Shown: positions 49,326 to 60,072, counted from the stretch's first letter. The stretch: DNA of 64,000 nt from Lineus longissimus (GCF_910592395.1 NC_088317.1:13022001-13086000); one strand, 5' to 3'. Notes: a model not told the origin generated them from the sequence alone. Translations and numbers: made by a program.

Positions 49326-49589
49326 ATGATCGCGAAGACATTTCCATCAGCCATGTCAGCGTACGTACGAAAGTTTCAGTCCTTAGTAAATAGAAATGCA
49401 AGTAAGGACGCCTGCATTGTAATTGCATATTCAAGTACTGTTGGATCAGGAGTAAATAACGCTGAGAAGTCACTGCTCGCGTGTACATACATGGGATTAA
49501 GAAATTTGGAGAACGGCGGAAGAATAGAGAAGAAATTCGTCAATTGGCTGTACAGCAATGGGTACGTCTTGCCACATGATGGTGACTGA
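49326..49589 (+). CDS. Conserved 87-codon ORF, unit D, unknown
   Basis: Starts MIAKTFPSAMSAYVRK and ends in LYSNGYVLPHDGD. It is open only in D; A has a stop, B has lost it and C has a LINE fragment in its N-terminal half. The composition looks protein-like (VIAYSSTVGSGVNNAEKSL), but the opposite strand is open over 108 codons too (49376-49702). It may be one exon of an unrecognised gene. Low confidence. Confidence 0.3.
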   Translation: MIAKTFPSAMSAYVRKFQSLVNRNASKDACIVIAYSSTVGSGVNNAEKSLLACTYMGLRNLENGGRIEKKFVNWLYSNGYVLPHDGD

Positions 49590-50793
49590 TTAAACGCTTT
49601 GATATACAATGCATCGTCAAGTTTGCATTGAAGAATTTGCCGAGTTGTTCTTGGCGTGTTTGGCTTAATCGCTTGAAATTTTAATTGTCGTGACGTGACC
49701 AAGTGCTGCTCTCCGGCCAGTTGCCAAGCCCGGTAGTCGTCACAATTCGGTAATTCTGTACTGGTGGACTGTCCCTTGATGACCGACCGAGAGAAAGCCT
49801 AGCCAAAGCCCGCATCATTCAAAAACGCTAAGGCACAGAAACAGAGCTACCATGCTGCACTGCCGCCTTTCTAGGAACAAACGATGTGAACATCTCACAA
49901 TTCTGGGAATTGGCATTTCTTCTTTTAGAGCCATATAGGATGTAAACTTCTCCAGAGGTACATGTATTTGAAGTTTGAAGTTCCTAGGTAGAAAATCGTC
50001 TGGTAGCACTCCTAGTTAGGATCTTATTCATTCATGTACAGATGTACGAGTACATTATGATATTAATCTTCACGGATAATCTTCCAATAATCTTGTAAAT
50101 ATTGCACTGTTACAGGATACTGTAGCAATTGCAGTAGGTTGCCACACGAAATCCCATCTCAAAGCGATGCTTTAGGGTTATCAGGGAACTCCTTGACGTA
50201 GTTGTAATGCGGATGAAGATCACCTTGCTTTGACACCGAATTTGCTGCAGTGTTGTTTAAGTTTTGAACCAGGCTAAGGATTCAACTAGAAAATTAGCAA
50301 ATGTGACAAACTACACGCTAACTGGTCATACTTACAGTGCTGGACGGAGACCAGCGCCTATTTGTAGGGATGTTCCGGTATTAACTGCCAAATTCGTGTT
50401 CCTTTTAATGCCGATGTAATTTCTAGAGAAACGACCTCGACAAGTCCATGTCAGCCTCTCCTCGACGATACCGATCTGATTTGCGCTGGAAAAGCAACAA
50501 GGCCTAAAAAAGTGGGAAGAGGACCTTTAAAAAAGTATCACATTATCGAGATTAAATGAGGCGCATCTAGATCTGGTAGCCAGTTTAATTCTCTATACGC
50601 TAGTCAAAACAATTTTGATGAAGCAATTGCGAATTCCCCGTTGAGTTGCGAACAATTCAGGTTGAACAATTGATGCAATATTATCTAACTGTCTCGACAT
50701 TTGCTAAATGGCTTTGCATTTAATTTCGTCTAACATGTAGCCCGATGCTTCCCTTTATTTGTTTGATACCAGATACAACAATGTCTATCTTGA
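49590..50793. other. Array sequence, unit D
   Basis: Matches A 7013-7950 and 10570-10780. It contains the candidate minus-strand exon near 50338-50490, with its GTAAGT donor at 50330-50335 (reverse). Confidence 0.35.
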
Positions 50794-51951
50794 TTTTTTA
50801 TAATCGCATGGTTTTACATATACCAACTCGACCTCCGTGTGGCGACTTGATGACATGCCACTTGTCGCGGCTCGAGGAAGTACTCGTTAGTCACAGTGCA
50901 GCGGTGCACAGTGACGAGATGAGCTCTTTTTCTTGTCTCGTCTTTATGGCTACTATGATTAGATGTGCTGATCCCTATTGAGTAAACCACTCGATAGTGC
51001 ATAAGTATTTGGACATGAGGTCAAAGAATAGCCATTGCTTTTCGACTTGGCCAAATTTGCAGCATTAAAAGATGTTTTCACCGATGAGAAAAGCGACCGA
51101 CATTCAGTTGTGCACAATTCATTGAGATCCTGCAGAAATGGGCAAATGAAAGTGGATATTTGGTTCTCAAATTGATAATTTTAGGATAGTGATCCCCAGC
51201 CTAAATAGGACTTAGTGTGATCACGCACCTCTTTTAAATATGAGGAGTTTTGTTTGACCAGGTAAAAACCTAAGACTGGGATGAGCTAGCATTGATTAAT
51301 CAAAGAAGTTTCGATGACCTAAATAGTCACTGCTATAAGGTTAAAGAATACTCTTGCTCTTCCGTTGGTCTATGTTTGCGCATCATTTATATACATACTT
51401 TCATCTTTTAAAAATTTACGATCATGTGATACATATTTTACCTTCATTTTAGAAGAGTTATTGGTAACGCGCCCCTTACGGATTTTTAGGGTACTAGATC
51501 GATGTTATAAAAAATGCCTCGTCAAGTCAAAACCGACAGCCTACTTTTACAATTTTAATTCGCTTATTAGATTCTACTGGATCCACTCGCCAATAAGATC
51601 CCAAGCCCGACAATACCCTATTGGGGTGGGATATCTATTTAAGAGTTAACAATTTAATCGTCATGAATGGTCATGACTCTATAGCGGAACTTTCATATTA
51701 CAATTAAAGACCAATTGGAAGAAACGAAAACAAGCTATCCCACCACTTTTACAGCTGCGAAAGGTCTACTACTATTCCCGGTTGTTTAGGCTCGACCCAT
51801 CGAGTTGGTAGTAGAAATCGGGTATTGTTGGGCTTAGGATCTTATTGGTGAGTGGATCCAGTATTTGCAGTGATTCTTGATTTACAGCAACTTGGCCTGT
51901 TACTAGAGTAGGCGGGTTATCCATTCAATATGAAATAACACGACGCTGTTC
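50794..51951. mobile_element. C/D-specific block, unit D copy
   Basis: Counterpart of 36505-38117 in C but without the solo 445 bp repeat. It contains the nested MITE at 51575-51863. No gene. Confidence 0.55.
51575..51863. mobile_element. 289 bp MITE, unit D copy
   Basis: Same element and position as 37294-37583, with the same inverted arms starting TACTGGATCCACTC. The insertion predates the split of units C and D. Confidence 0.75.
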
Positions 51952-52237
51952 CGCGAGTGCAGTGTCTCATGTTATGACTAAACACTACGACATGCGTTGC
52001 CACAATTGCATGCACTCAAGGACGTAGCTACCCCAAACCTAATCTTACACTAAATACGATTGGACATTCGGTGATATAGCGTGTGATTCTAAGCTAGTAT
52101 ATGCACTTGGGTGTATCATGTTTAAAACATGTATCTCCTTTAATCTCTGTAATAACATCTATCTAACCACATGGTATCAATACAGAATGAACTGAAACTG
52201 AAATTGAAATTGTTTCCTATTTGGCGCACTGTTTGAC

Positions 52238-54030
52238 TAGCAGAGAGATATGACGAATACATATTTCATGAAATTCAGCAGCGCTTATCTATGGTCACCA
52301 AATGGTTTGAAATCCCGACGGCAACACTTAGGACAAGTCCTATGTTTCACAATAGTTGCAAAGAAAGTGGTAAGGACAATGTGTGTAGTTCTGTGAAAAG
52401 TCTGAAATTGAGCAGTTACAATATTGTGTACCTGAACTTTAGTTTACCTTTTCAAATAACGTTTGAGAACCTCAATGAAAAATAGAATAATGAAACAAAT
52501 TAAGGATTTCCATTTTAAAAGGTTAATCATTGACAGAGAAATAGTTGAACCACTGTTTCAAAATAATAACCAGGATTCGTTCTTCGCGTGTTTTTTCCTC
52601 TGTTTGATGACGATCAGTTGTGCGACCGTGAACTCACTGCCAAGATACGGAAAAATGATCTTTCAAATCAGCTCAAAGAAGGGAACGTGTATGGAGAAGG
52701 AGGAGGTGAAGACCACGATGGGATATCAGATGCATCAACTTCAGTTAACAACCATTAGAAGACTACGCCGATACACAATGTCGTAAAGAGCAGTAACTGT
52801 TATGATGCATACGAGTTTGCTGAAATTTGGTATTTGCAGCATTTGTACATTTGTCTACACAACGGCAATGTTAAAAACTATATCAAGTACACTGTACGTA
52901 TTCACGCAATTCAATTTCCATTTTAAATATTTGACGAACGGCGTAGGCCTTCAAAGTCAGTATAAACTCGATGGGGGAGGGGGATCAGGACAAAATACTC
53001 CGTGCTAAGTGAAGTTACAACAAAACTGAGCCCCAGTGGTGCAGTGGTATGTGTCGACAGCATGTTTGAGCTCGTGGCTTCGACTTCCGGCCGAGTCACT
53101 GGCTGGTTCCCCTACTTGTCGATCGAGTTCAAAGATACATGCTACTAAAGAAACATATACGGCTTTTGGGGCCTGGCCGATTATAATGACTGCTGGTGGA
53201 ATGCTTTGAGCCAGGTCTACTAGATATCTTGCGTTCTGTTTTATGTACTACCGTATTAAGTCCAGTTTCGCGGTTAACAGGCTCAGTGGCACCCAACAAG
53301 TACTAAGTATATTCAAGTAACCTGAGTGTGCGTGACATTGCCAGTCTGTTCCTTTTTTAGGATTCAAGACCGAAAAACATTAGCTACAGACGCTCTATGA
53401 AAATATTGTTTAAACCACCAGCTTCCGCCATATTGGAGTTCGGCACTAAGTTTTCGTATGTATACGACCATGAGACGAGTTCTATTGTATTTATTCACAA
53501 ATTTCATGACGAGTCGGGAGTAACACTGAAATCCGTACTTGTTTTCAACAGATTAGCGGAAACAGGGGACTATCTTCTTGTGAAAAATACTTCAGCTTTA
53601 AGTGAACATGTCGCACTTTTTAAGGAGATTTATGACATGAAATTGTTACTTCTGGCCCATGTTGGTCCGAGGGGCCACCCCAAGGTCGATGCTTACAAGT
53701 TTTTTCTTCGCATTAAGCGGAAATCTATTCGGCCAAATTATAATTTCGAAAGGCAATCGATGTTACCGTTGTAAATCACACATTGATCCTTACTGTTTTC
53801 ATAATGGCATAATTATTAGGTGTCTTCTTTCGAAACTAACAACATTATCATTGACGTTGTACACGTTAACATGGAGTAATGGTACAGGAATGCTTTCAAA
53901 TGGATCCGCCTTTCCAGAGCTAATGAGTCCATCTATTTTCATCACTTTAGACGGGAGAATATTTGGCGTTGAGAAGAGGATATACTGGTGGTGTAACCGT
54001 TACGGTTTACCACAAGGGGAAGGGGAAATC
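52238..54030 (+). repeat. Tandem array unit E, interrupted
   Basis: Fifth unit. It follows the array sequence through exon 1, the intron and about two thirds of exon 2. At 54030 it stops matching, and the Polinton begins. The rest of the unit should lie beyond the far end of the Polinton, outside the window. Confidence 0.93.
52490..54030 (+). pseudogene. Array plus-strand gene, copy E (donor lost, cut by Polinton)
   Basis: Exon 1 is 52490-52744, 255 bp as in copy D. The splice donor reads cttcag|ttaaca instead of gtaata, so the GT is gone. Exon 2 starts at 53361. It has one extra T in the run near 53700, and one extra G near 53980. At 54030 it is cut by the Polinton, about 100 codons before the normal end. 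It is dead by at least three independent lesions. Confidence 0.85.
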
Positions 54031-54786
54031 AGTAATAAGGAAACGAATGTACGACTATCTACGTCACAACCTAGAATCATGGGCAAAAAACTTCACCCTT
54101 CATCATTATTCATGTACATTTGTCAAGAATTCACTGTTTTACACCACAAACACTACCAAAAACCCAACATGGAAAATTTCTGTAAACACTGGGTGGTCTT
54201 CTGTAAACACTGGGTGTTTTTTTTTAAATTTTTTAAAATTTTTTTTCTCCCAAAAACCTAACAAACTTATGGATTGGGACACCCTGCTGAACATACGCAC
54301 TGACGTAATTAATGTTAAACAGATGTTACATTAAACAGATGTTACTGTTAAATGGGCATAAATGTCAATGATCTACTATAAAGTTCAATAGCCGAGTGTG
54401 TAAAGCATGAGGTTGTGTTTTGGCGTGGGTTCGTTTCCCGGTGAATCAACATATGAAAACTGGCCTATGCGCATGCGCGTCGGTTGTTTAGTTACATGTT
54501 ACAATGAAAGATGTCGCTGAAAATCGGTTGCCAAGGATGACAACTTCCTGTTGTGATTTGTTGTCATTGTACAACGAGCAAACAAGTGTTTGCCGGTTGC
54601 TATCAAAACAAAACTGTCATCGTTTGCGCATGTCCGTTGCCAAGATGGCAGGAATTATGGGTAATGACGAGTGCTACCATCTGATAGCATTTGGCCTAAC
54701 CGCGAAGTTAACAGTGATGCCATCTGCTAGCTTTTTACCTAACCGAAATTCAAGGGAAAATTCAAGGAAAAATTCAAGAAAATTAA
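54031..54786. other. Left terminal region of the Polinton (terminal repeat expected)
   Basis: Non-coding, with a T/A-rich patch at 54220-54260. A terminal inverted repeat should start at 54031, but the other end lies outside the window. A tRNA-like segment (54391-54440) has an A-box-like GCCGAGTGTGTAAAGC and a B box GGTTCGTTTCC, one mismatch from GGTTCGANTCC. The 103-codon frame at 54504-54815 overlaps the next start and is probably not real. Confidence 0.6.
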
Positions 54787-56181
54787 ATGTATTACCCATT
54801 GGCAACGAAGCATAATGATAACATTACATTTGACTTTTATCACTTTGATGCCTATGTTACCGCTAACAGATTTTTCAAAGTACAAGAAAGTGATATCACG
54901 CCAGAGTTTTTAAAATTGAAAAACAGAGATGATTGTCTTAGACTTAAAAAAAACCGACTGGCGTTCTACCAGACCCAGTTTAACATGGCCGTATGGTTCG
55001 CGACAACTGGATGTGGCATTTCACTAGAGCACCTGAACAGCAGCAATCAAATGATCAGGTCATTTTACAGGTTCCACACCTACTATCAAATCAGAAAAAT
55101 TATGAAGAATCTTGACATCCCAATTTTGGGAGAAATCAATTTCAATGAAACAAATAATAACATTAACCGTAGGAAACTAGGCGAGTTACTAAGCGAATTT
55201 GGCTTAAAAGACGAGTATGATTTTTCAGTGTTTGAAAGTAATGAGGGGTGGACTTCCTGGAGTGTACCGGATTACAACCCAAGCATAATTGATCCTGGTT
55301 ACTACATCAAGGATTCTAAAATCAATTTCTTTCTGATGCAAGTTCACGAGAATAGAATGCCACCAATGTTTAAATCTGATTGGGACGCTGGGATGACTAA
55401 TTTCAAATATCCAGATACTTTCATCAAGGATCATGTCAGTAGACACAAGAATGTATTTGATGTGATAAAACAGAAACCATGCCAAACGTACCAACAATTC
55501 ATGACTCTTAAGTCCTCAGGTTTCTCGAATCCAGGGATAGAAATATTGAATGATTCCATCAGAACATATGTTTACTGTGTACTGGGATCACAGGCCCGTA
55601 CTAGAACCCCGATTACTGGAACAACAGGAACTGAATTTGACGCCCAGAAGGAGTTCACCAAACTGCTAAGTGACTCAATTGAACAGCATGTGGATATCCC
55701 TACCTCAATTGCTAGATACCAGAAAGCACTGTCGGACACTCACACACGATTAGACTATGTAATTGCCCCAGGTCTGTACATCATAGGGTCTGACATGGTA
55801 CTCAAGATCGGTAAGATCGAGAATTACAACAATGATATCCTGATAGCAACTAAACACTTGAAGCCTGGTAAGAATAACATTAACAATGAAAAGACCTTGC
55901 CTCCTCTATTGATGCAAGGCCAAACTTCTAAGAAGATAAGGGTTAAGGCTTATATCACTACACCAAATGATGTGAAGACTGTTGTGTCCAGTAAAACTGC
56001 TGTAACAAGTAAAAATGCTGTAACAGGTAGGCCTACTGGACAGGTCAGGCCTGTTGTGCCTAATAAAATTGATGCGCCAAGTAGGCCTGATGTGACCGAT
56101 AAGACTGATGATACTCATGAGACAATCAAGTTTATCATCTATGCTGTTGTTGGCAGTTTAATTCTTATTACTGTAAAGTAA
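54787..56181 (+). CDS. Polinton protein of unknown function with C-terminal membrane anchor
   Basis: 464 residues, intact. The start MYYPLATKHND has the hexamer TAAATG. Residues 1-330 are mixed and hydrophilic with many aromatics; FYHFDAYVTANRFF is near the start. From about 385 to 440 there is a low-complexity Lys/Pro/Thr/Val tether with repeats of the type VTSKNAVTGRP. The last 20 residues, FIIYAVVGSLILITV, form a transmembrane helix. The stop codon TAA overlaps the TAAATG of the next gene, so there is no gap. The layout suggests a virion or membrane-associated protein (inference). I cannot match it to a named Polinton family. Confidence 0.8.
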   Translation: MYYPLATKHNDNITFDFYHFDAYVTANRFFKVQESDITPEFLKLKNRDDCLRLKKNRLAFYQTQFNMAVWFATTGCGISLEHLNSSNQMIRSFYRFHTYYQIRKIMKNLDIPILGEINFNETNNNINRRKLGELLSEFGLKDEYDFSVFESNEGWTSWSVPDYNPSIIDPGYYIKDSKINFFLMQVHENRMPPMFKSDWDAGMTNFKYPDTFIKDHVSRHKNVFDVIKQKPCQTYQQFMTLKSSGFSNPGIEILNDSIRTYVYCVLGSQARTRTPITGTTGTEFDAQKEFTKLLSDSIEQHVDIPTSIARYQKALSDTHTRLDYVIAPGLYIIGSDMVLKIGKIENYNNDILIATKHLKPGKNNINNEKTLPPLLMQGQTSKKIRVKAYITTPNDVKTVVSSKTAVTSKNAVTGRPTGQVRPVVPNKIDAPSRPDVTDKTDDTHETIKFIIYAVVGSLILITVK

Positions 56182-57732
56182 ATGGCTGAAGGAGGAGAAG
56201 ATATCGAAATGAATGAGTTTAATAATACTTTATTAGATGTAATAAAAAGTAGTTCCCATGTTAAATCACCACTCATGACCCCAGTACATGATGACCAATT
56301 AAATTACCTCACAGGTAGTCGTAACTTAAGTTCTGAAACTAGTTTTTCAACACCAAAAACACCAGATAGAGCAAAACGTTTTGATCCTCAATTAGAAATC
56401 CAGAAGTTAAGGTACCTCGAGATTGAGGATGAACTTGTTAAGGCATTTGAAGGAACAGAATGGAAATATGACAGGGATAAGCTGAGTAATATTGCAACAA
56501 TCCTTAAGAGTGAAACAAAAGGCAAACACATTTACTACATTCCGTCACCAGAAGAACTTAATGAACTTACAGACAACCAAAGAAAAAATACTGTCAAATG
56601 GCGGCGAACTAAAGTTTTTCGCTTAACTCAAGATAATGGAAAAGTGTATTCTGAAGCAACTTTAAAAGGCAAATATGGCCAAAAATTTATTAATCATTTG
56701 AATGAATTAATTAAAGCAAAAGAGTCAATTCCACCAGACCCAGAATCAACATCAGAATCATTTTCAACACCAGAATCATTTTCACCAGAATCAAGTCCAA
56801 TAACTATCATGGAAGGTTATCAACCAAGAGGGGCAGAGCCACCAAGAGAGGGTCCTAAATCTAAAACTACTCAAACAGATATATTAATGAATGAGATTAT
56901 CACTTCAACTAACCCCATAGATAAAATCATAGATAAGACTGATGAAGAATTAAGTGCATTAGGTTTTACAGATAATGCTTTGAGAGAACTTAGAGGGTTA
57001 TTAAACATTGGGGTTAATAATGCAACATTTAAGATGGAGATAGATATGGGTATTATGAAAATAGAAAGCCTAAAAGAAGAACTTAGCAATCTAACAAGAG
57101 ACTTTGTTAACTCTGTAGAAGAAGATTCTAACGAAAAGGACGAGCTAAGAATAAAAATTGAGGAAGTGAAAGAGGAACTGAATAGTGAACGTGCCAAGGT
57201 ATTTGAATTAGACAGAGAAGCTGAAAGCAGTTCAAAAAGACTGAAACGTTTGATCACTGATGTCTTAAAGAAACCAGATTCACAGATTTCACTCAAGGAC
57301 AGAATCAAGTTACTTTTTAAGATTGAAGGCCTTACAATCACTGCAATAGTCGCTGCAGTGATTATGATAATTACCACTTTAGGTCTTGGTATCAATAATG
57401 CTTTGAAGGCTGTACCTAAACCAGGACAGCCAAGTCCTACGCCACCAAGTCCTACTCCTCCAAGTCCGGATAAACCATCATCAATTCCAGATAAAGTGAG
57501 AGAAGGAATAAAGAAGTTTGCTGAATGGCTAAAAGAACTAGCCAAGAAATCAGCTGCGGCTTTACCGGGAATCATCGGTTCTATCGTATCATTTCTCCTG
57601 AAAACAATTGGTGCAGTTGTTGGGTTCATGGCCGAACTTCTAGTCATTCTAGTCATTGTTGTTGTTAGCTCCATAATTTATGGTTTGGTAGAAGGTGTTA
57701 AAGCTGTTAAAACTGGTAAAGCTGCTAAGTAA
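56182..57732 (+). CDS. Polinton coiled-coil and membrane protein
   Basis: 516 residues, intact, starting immediately at the previous stop. An N-terminal charged region (1-180) is followed by Ser/Pro-rich segments near 190-235 with repeated PESFS words. A coiled coil lies at about 290-370 (MKIESLKEELSNLTRDFV, ELRIKIEEVKEELNSERA). A first hydrophobic helix follows (ITAIVAAVIMIITTLGLG, about 392-410), then a proline hinge with three SPTPP/SPDKP repeats, an amphipathic Lys-rich stretch and a long hydrophobic C-terminus (ALPGIIGSIVSFLLKTI, LLVILVIVVVSSIIYG). It is upstream of the capsid gene and may be a minor virion or membrane-active protein (inference). Confidence 0.8.
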   Translation: MAEGGEDIEMNEFNNTLLDVIKSSSHVKSPLMTPVHDDQLNYLTGSRNLSSETSFSTPKTPDRAKRFDPQLEIQKLRYLEIEDELVKAFEGTEWKYDRDKLSNIATILKSETKGKHIYYIPSPEELNELTDNQRKNTVKWRRTKVFRLTQDNGKVYSEATLKGKYGQKFINHLNELIKAKESIPPDPESTSESFSTPESFSPESSPITIMEGYQPRGAEPPREGPKSKTTQTDILMNEIITSTNPIDKIIDKTDEELSALGFTDNALRELRGLLNIGVNNATFKMEIDMGIMKIESLKEELSNLTRDFVNSVEEDSNEKDELRIKIEEVKEELNSERAKVFELDREAESSSKRLKRLITDVLKKPDSQISLKDRIKLLFKIEGLTITAIVAAVIMIITTLGLGINNALKAVPKPGQPSPTPPSPTPPSPDKPSSIPDKVREGIKKFAEWLKELAKKSAAALPGIIGSIVSFLLKTIGAVVGFMAELLVILVIVVVSSIIYGLVEGVKAVKTGKAAK

Positions 57733-57770
57733 AATCAATGATTGAATGATTTTCAAGTCAAATAAATAGA

Positions 57771-59027
57771 ATGACAACTGGAGTACTGCTCAACACTGAA
57801 AGGAGTCATAAGATTCCACTCGGATTAAAGGCCGAGAGAAACCATCACATCATTATGCACAATCCGTCTTCTGCTAATCCAAAAGAAACATTGTACATTA
57901 GAATACCTGCTTTAAGAGAAAATACGTTATTTGTACCCAGAACTCTTTTTCTGTCAGCTGATGTCACCATTTCTGGTGATTCAAAGAACAGCGTGGTTAA
58001 CAATCTCGGAAGAAACCTGTTATCCAAGATGGTAATTAAGTGGGGAACAGAACAGATATTTGATCTCAATGAATACAGTCATTATTCGACTTTTAAAGAT
58101 CTCTGGTTAACACAAGAGCAAAGGAATGATAGTGTTTTTCAAGGTATTCAGTCAGAAAATCTTAGAAAGTTGAGATCAGGTATGGCAGAAGCCGACGTTA
58201 CCGTTGAAACCAGCGATGAGAAAACACTGAAGAAAGTATTTGGAACCAAGTGCAAGATACCGTTAGATTTTGAGCTATTTTTCAACTATGCTCCATTTTA
58301 CAAGTTTCCAATTCAAGAGGATGTGATCATCGAGATTACGTTAGCACCAAAAGAGGAGATCATCGTTACCAGCACAACTGCAAACATGAATTACAAACTT
58401 GAAAATATCAGTTTTGAATATGACACAGTAACTAACAAGGGATTAGCCAATACGCTTACAAACAAGTACAATTCAGGTTTCTCCATCTATTACGACTGGG
58501 TAGATCACTTCAAAACTGTCAACGTAACGGCAAATGAAACGCTGATCAACGAGAACATCAATTTTCCTCGAATGTCCATAAAAGGACTATTACTTCTATT
58601 CATTTCTGATTACACTGATCGTTCAAGAGATTCTGAAAAGTTTGAAAATCCTAACATCACAAAAGTACAAAAAACCATCGAATGAGTTGCTAATCAGGTA
58701 TTTCCAGAAGGAATGAGAATGCTAGATCAATGGGAGGAGATCAAGAAACACTTCATGACCGAAGACTTAAATAAAACTTACGACTGCAACATGTCTATGA
58801 AAAAGTACTATGGAGACTCGAATAACTACGGTCTTTGGTTGGACCTGAGAACTACTGAAGACAATAGATTACACGGATCGGGCAAAAAGCTTCAAAACAC
58901 TAAAGATGGTATTCAATTGTCGATAACAAAAGAATCTGGAAAGGGGCCATACAAAATGCACATATTTGTGGTTTTTGATGCTCAAGTTAACATTCAAAAT
59001 TCACAGATTGTTTCCTTGCAACATTAA
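57771..59027 (+). pseudogene. Polinton major capsid protein (double jelly-roll), one stop
   Basis: A frame of 418 codons with one in-frame TGA at codon 305 (58683-58685); both sides are in the same frame. It matches the Polinton major capsid type: an N-terminal PLGLKAERNHH, the LFVPRTLFLSADVTISG strand pair, VVNNLGRNLLSKMVIKWG, QSENLRKLRSG, a KIPLDFELFF block and the C-terminal LWLDLRTTEDNRLHG and FVVFDAQV strands. In the group this protein forms the hexon-like shell of the predicted virion. The start has AATAGAATG, one of the two starts without TAAATG, although TAAATA lies 8 bp upstream. Broken as it stands. Confidence 0.88.
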
Positions 59028-59047
59028 GATTATTTTACTGTAAATAA

Positions 59048-59284
59048 ATGGAATCACCAGGAAAGAAGGAAATCATCAATACACTGTACCAAAGTGTGTT
59101 ATTGGCAACGGCAACAATTGGTTAATCATATTTACTTAAGAGATTCTTAAGAATTGCCATTGGCCCGCCAAGTCAGGCAAACTTAGAAGAGATTCTTAAA
59201 CTTGGCGGAATTGTAGCAGTAAGTAATGTAACATTGGAATACTTTTACGATCAAGGTATTTTACCCAGAAACATAATCAAGTAG
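59048..59284 (+). pseudogene. Small Polinton protein, one stop
   Basis: 79-codon frame starting MESPGKKEIINTLYQ at a TAAATG, between the capsid and penton genes. It has an in-frame TAA at codon 26 (59123-59125). The rest is open: a hydrophobic N-terminal helix around LLATATIG, then a basic helix and a polar tail ending ILPRNIIK. The tight fit between neighbours (20 bp and 17 bp gaps) and the shared start motif are why I call it a gene. Function unknown. Confidence 0.6.
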
Positions 59285-59301
59285 AATTTACTGTACAGTA
59301 A

Positions 59302-60072
59302 ATGAAAACGGTGGTGTACATTAATTCCAGTGACTACCCAGAACAAAAATCACATGATTTAACCATACATTTTAACACTGAAATTCAGAATGTCATTAGC
59401 GTCAGTTTGACATTTGCAGGAATACCTTGTACATTCTACAACATAAGTAAAGCAAAACAAAATAACGAAATTAAGTTAAAGGGATATTCGTTGACAGTGA
59501 TTAAAATACCCGATGGCCTCTATGACCTAGAAAGCTTTTCAAAGATGTTTGCAAATGAATTGAAAGAAAATAGTTTAAGCAAAAATGCTGTTAAGTTTGA
59601 TGTTGATGAGCCCACTGGTAGGACAGTAATGAAGATGCTTAAGAGAAAAAAATTAATGGGGAGTATTTCCAGATCTACTTTCCTGGCAAAAGCAATGAAC
59701 TATTTGGCTTTAAACCGGAATGGCCTTACCCCTTAGATGCTGATATCTTAGATGTAGGTGAATTAACAAAGGGCGTATTTGTAAGCGATAGGCCCATAAA
59801 TTTTAGACCAATGGACTATTTTGTTTTCCACTGTGACATCGTCAACAATGTAATGAGCAATGGCAAGCCATCAGATGTCTTAGCCATTAGACCGATAAAA
59901 GAATCTAACTTTGGAGATATGATAGCATATTCCTTTTGGGGATAACATGGAAATTCCGTGCAAATCAAGTGTTGGCAAGTTGAATATCCGTCTAACAGAT
60001 GAAAACAATGGCATTATCGACCTTAATGGTTTTGATGTACAGTACCAATTGACCTTTACTCACTGCTCCTGA
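59302..60072 (+). pseudogene. Polinton penton-type minor capsid protein, two frameshifts
   Basis: Starts MKTVVYINSSDYPEQKSHD. The first 115 codons are open. A shift occurs in a run of seven A (59646-59652), after which the second frame continues through PLDADILDVGELTKGVF and ends with SFWG. A second shift near 59940 leads to the last ~40 residues, KLNIRLTDENNG and IIDLNGFDVQYQLTFT. That ending (R-x-T-D-x-N then D-L-N-G) is typical of the single jelly-roll minor capsid protein that forms the vertices. The order capsid then penton fits the group. Confidence 0.82.

Larger units (their letters stand above)
38579..52237 (+). repeat. Tandem array unit D
   Basis: Fourth unit, the longest. It carries a truncated LINE (40948-44236) just downstream of its intact plus-strand gene, and a Helitron (45134-46207). 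At 52128 it keeps an empty site (TTTAAAA) for the fold-back element of A and B. Confidence 0.95.

Noticed and set aside
54504-54815. 103-codon ORF before the first Polinton gene
   Set aside because: Overlaps the well-supported start at 54787, lacks TAAATG and has no protein-like pattern.
56871-57674. 267-codon minus-strand ORF
   Set aside because: Lies wholly antisense to the intact 516-residue Polinton gene; Ser/Leu-rich shadow.
58683-58685. Stop codon recoding (TGA or TAA read through) in the Polinton
   Set aside because: Both TGA and TAA occur as in-frame stops in different genes beside frameshifts, so no consistent recoding.
59640-59660. Programmed frameshift in the penton gene
   Set aside because: The A-run could suggest slippage, but a second shift and broken neighbours make decay the simpler reading.
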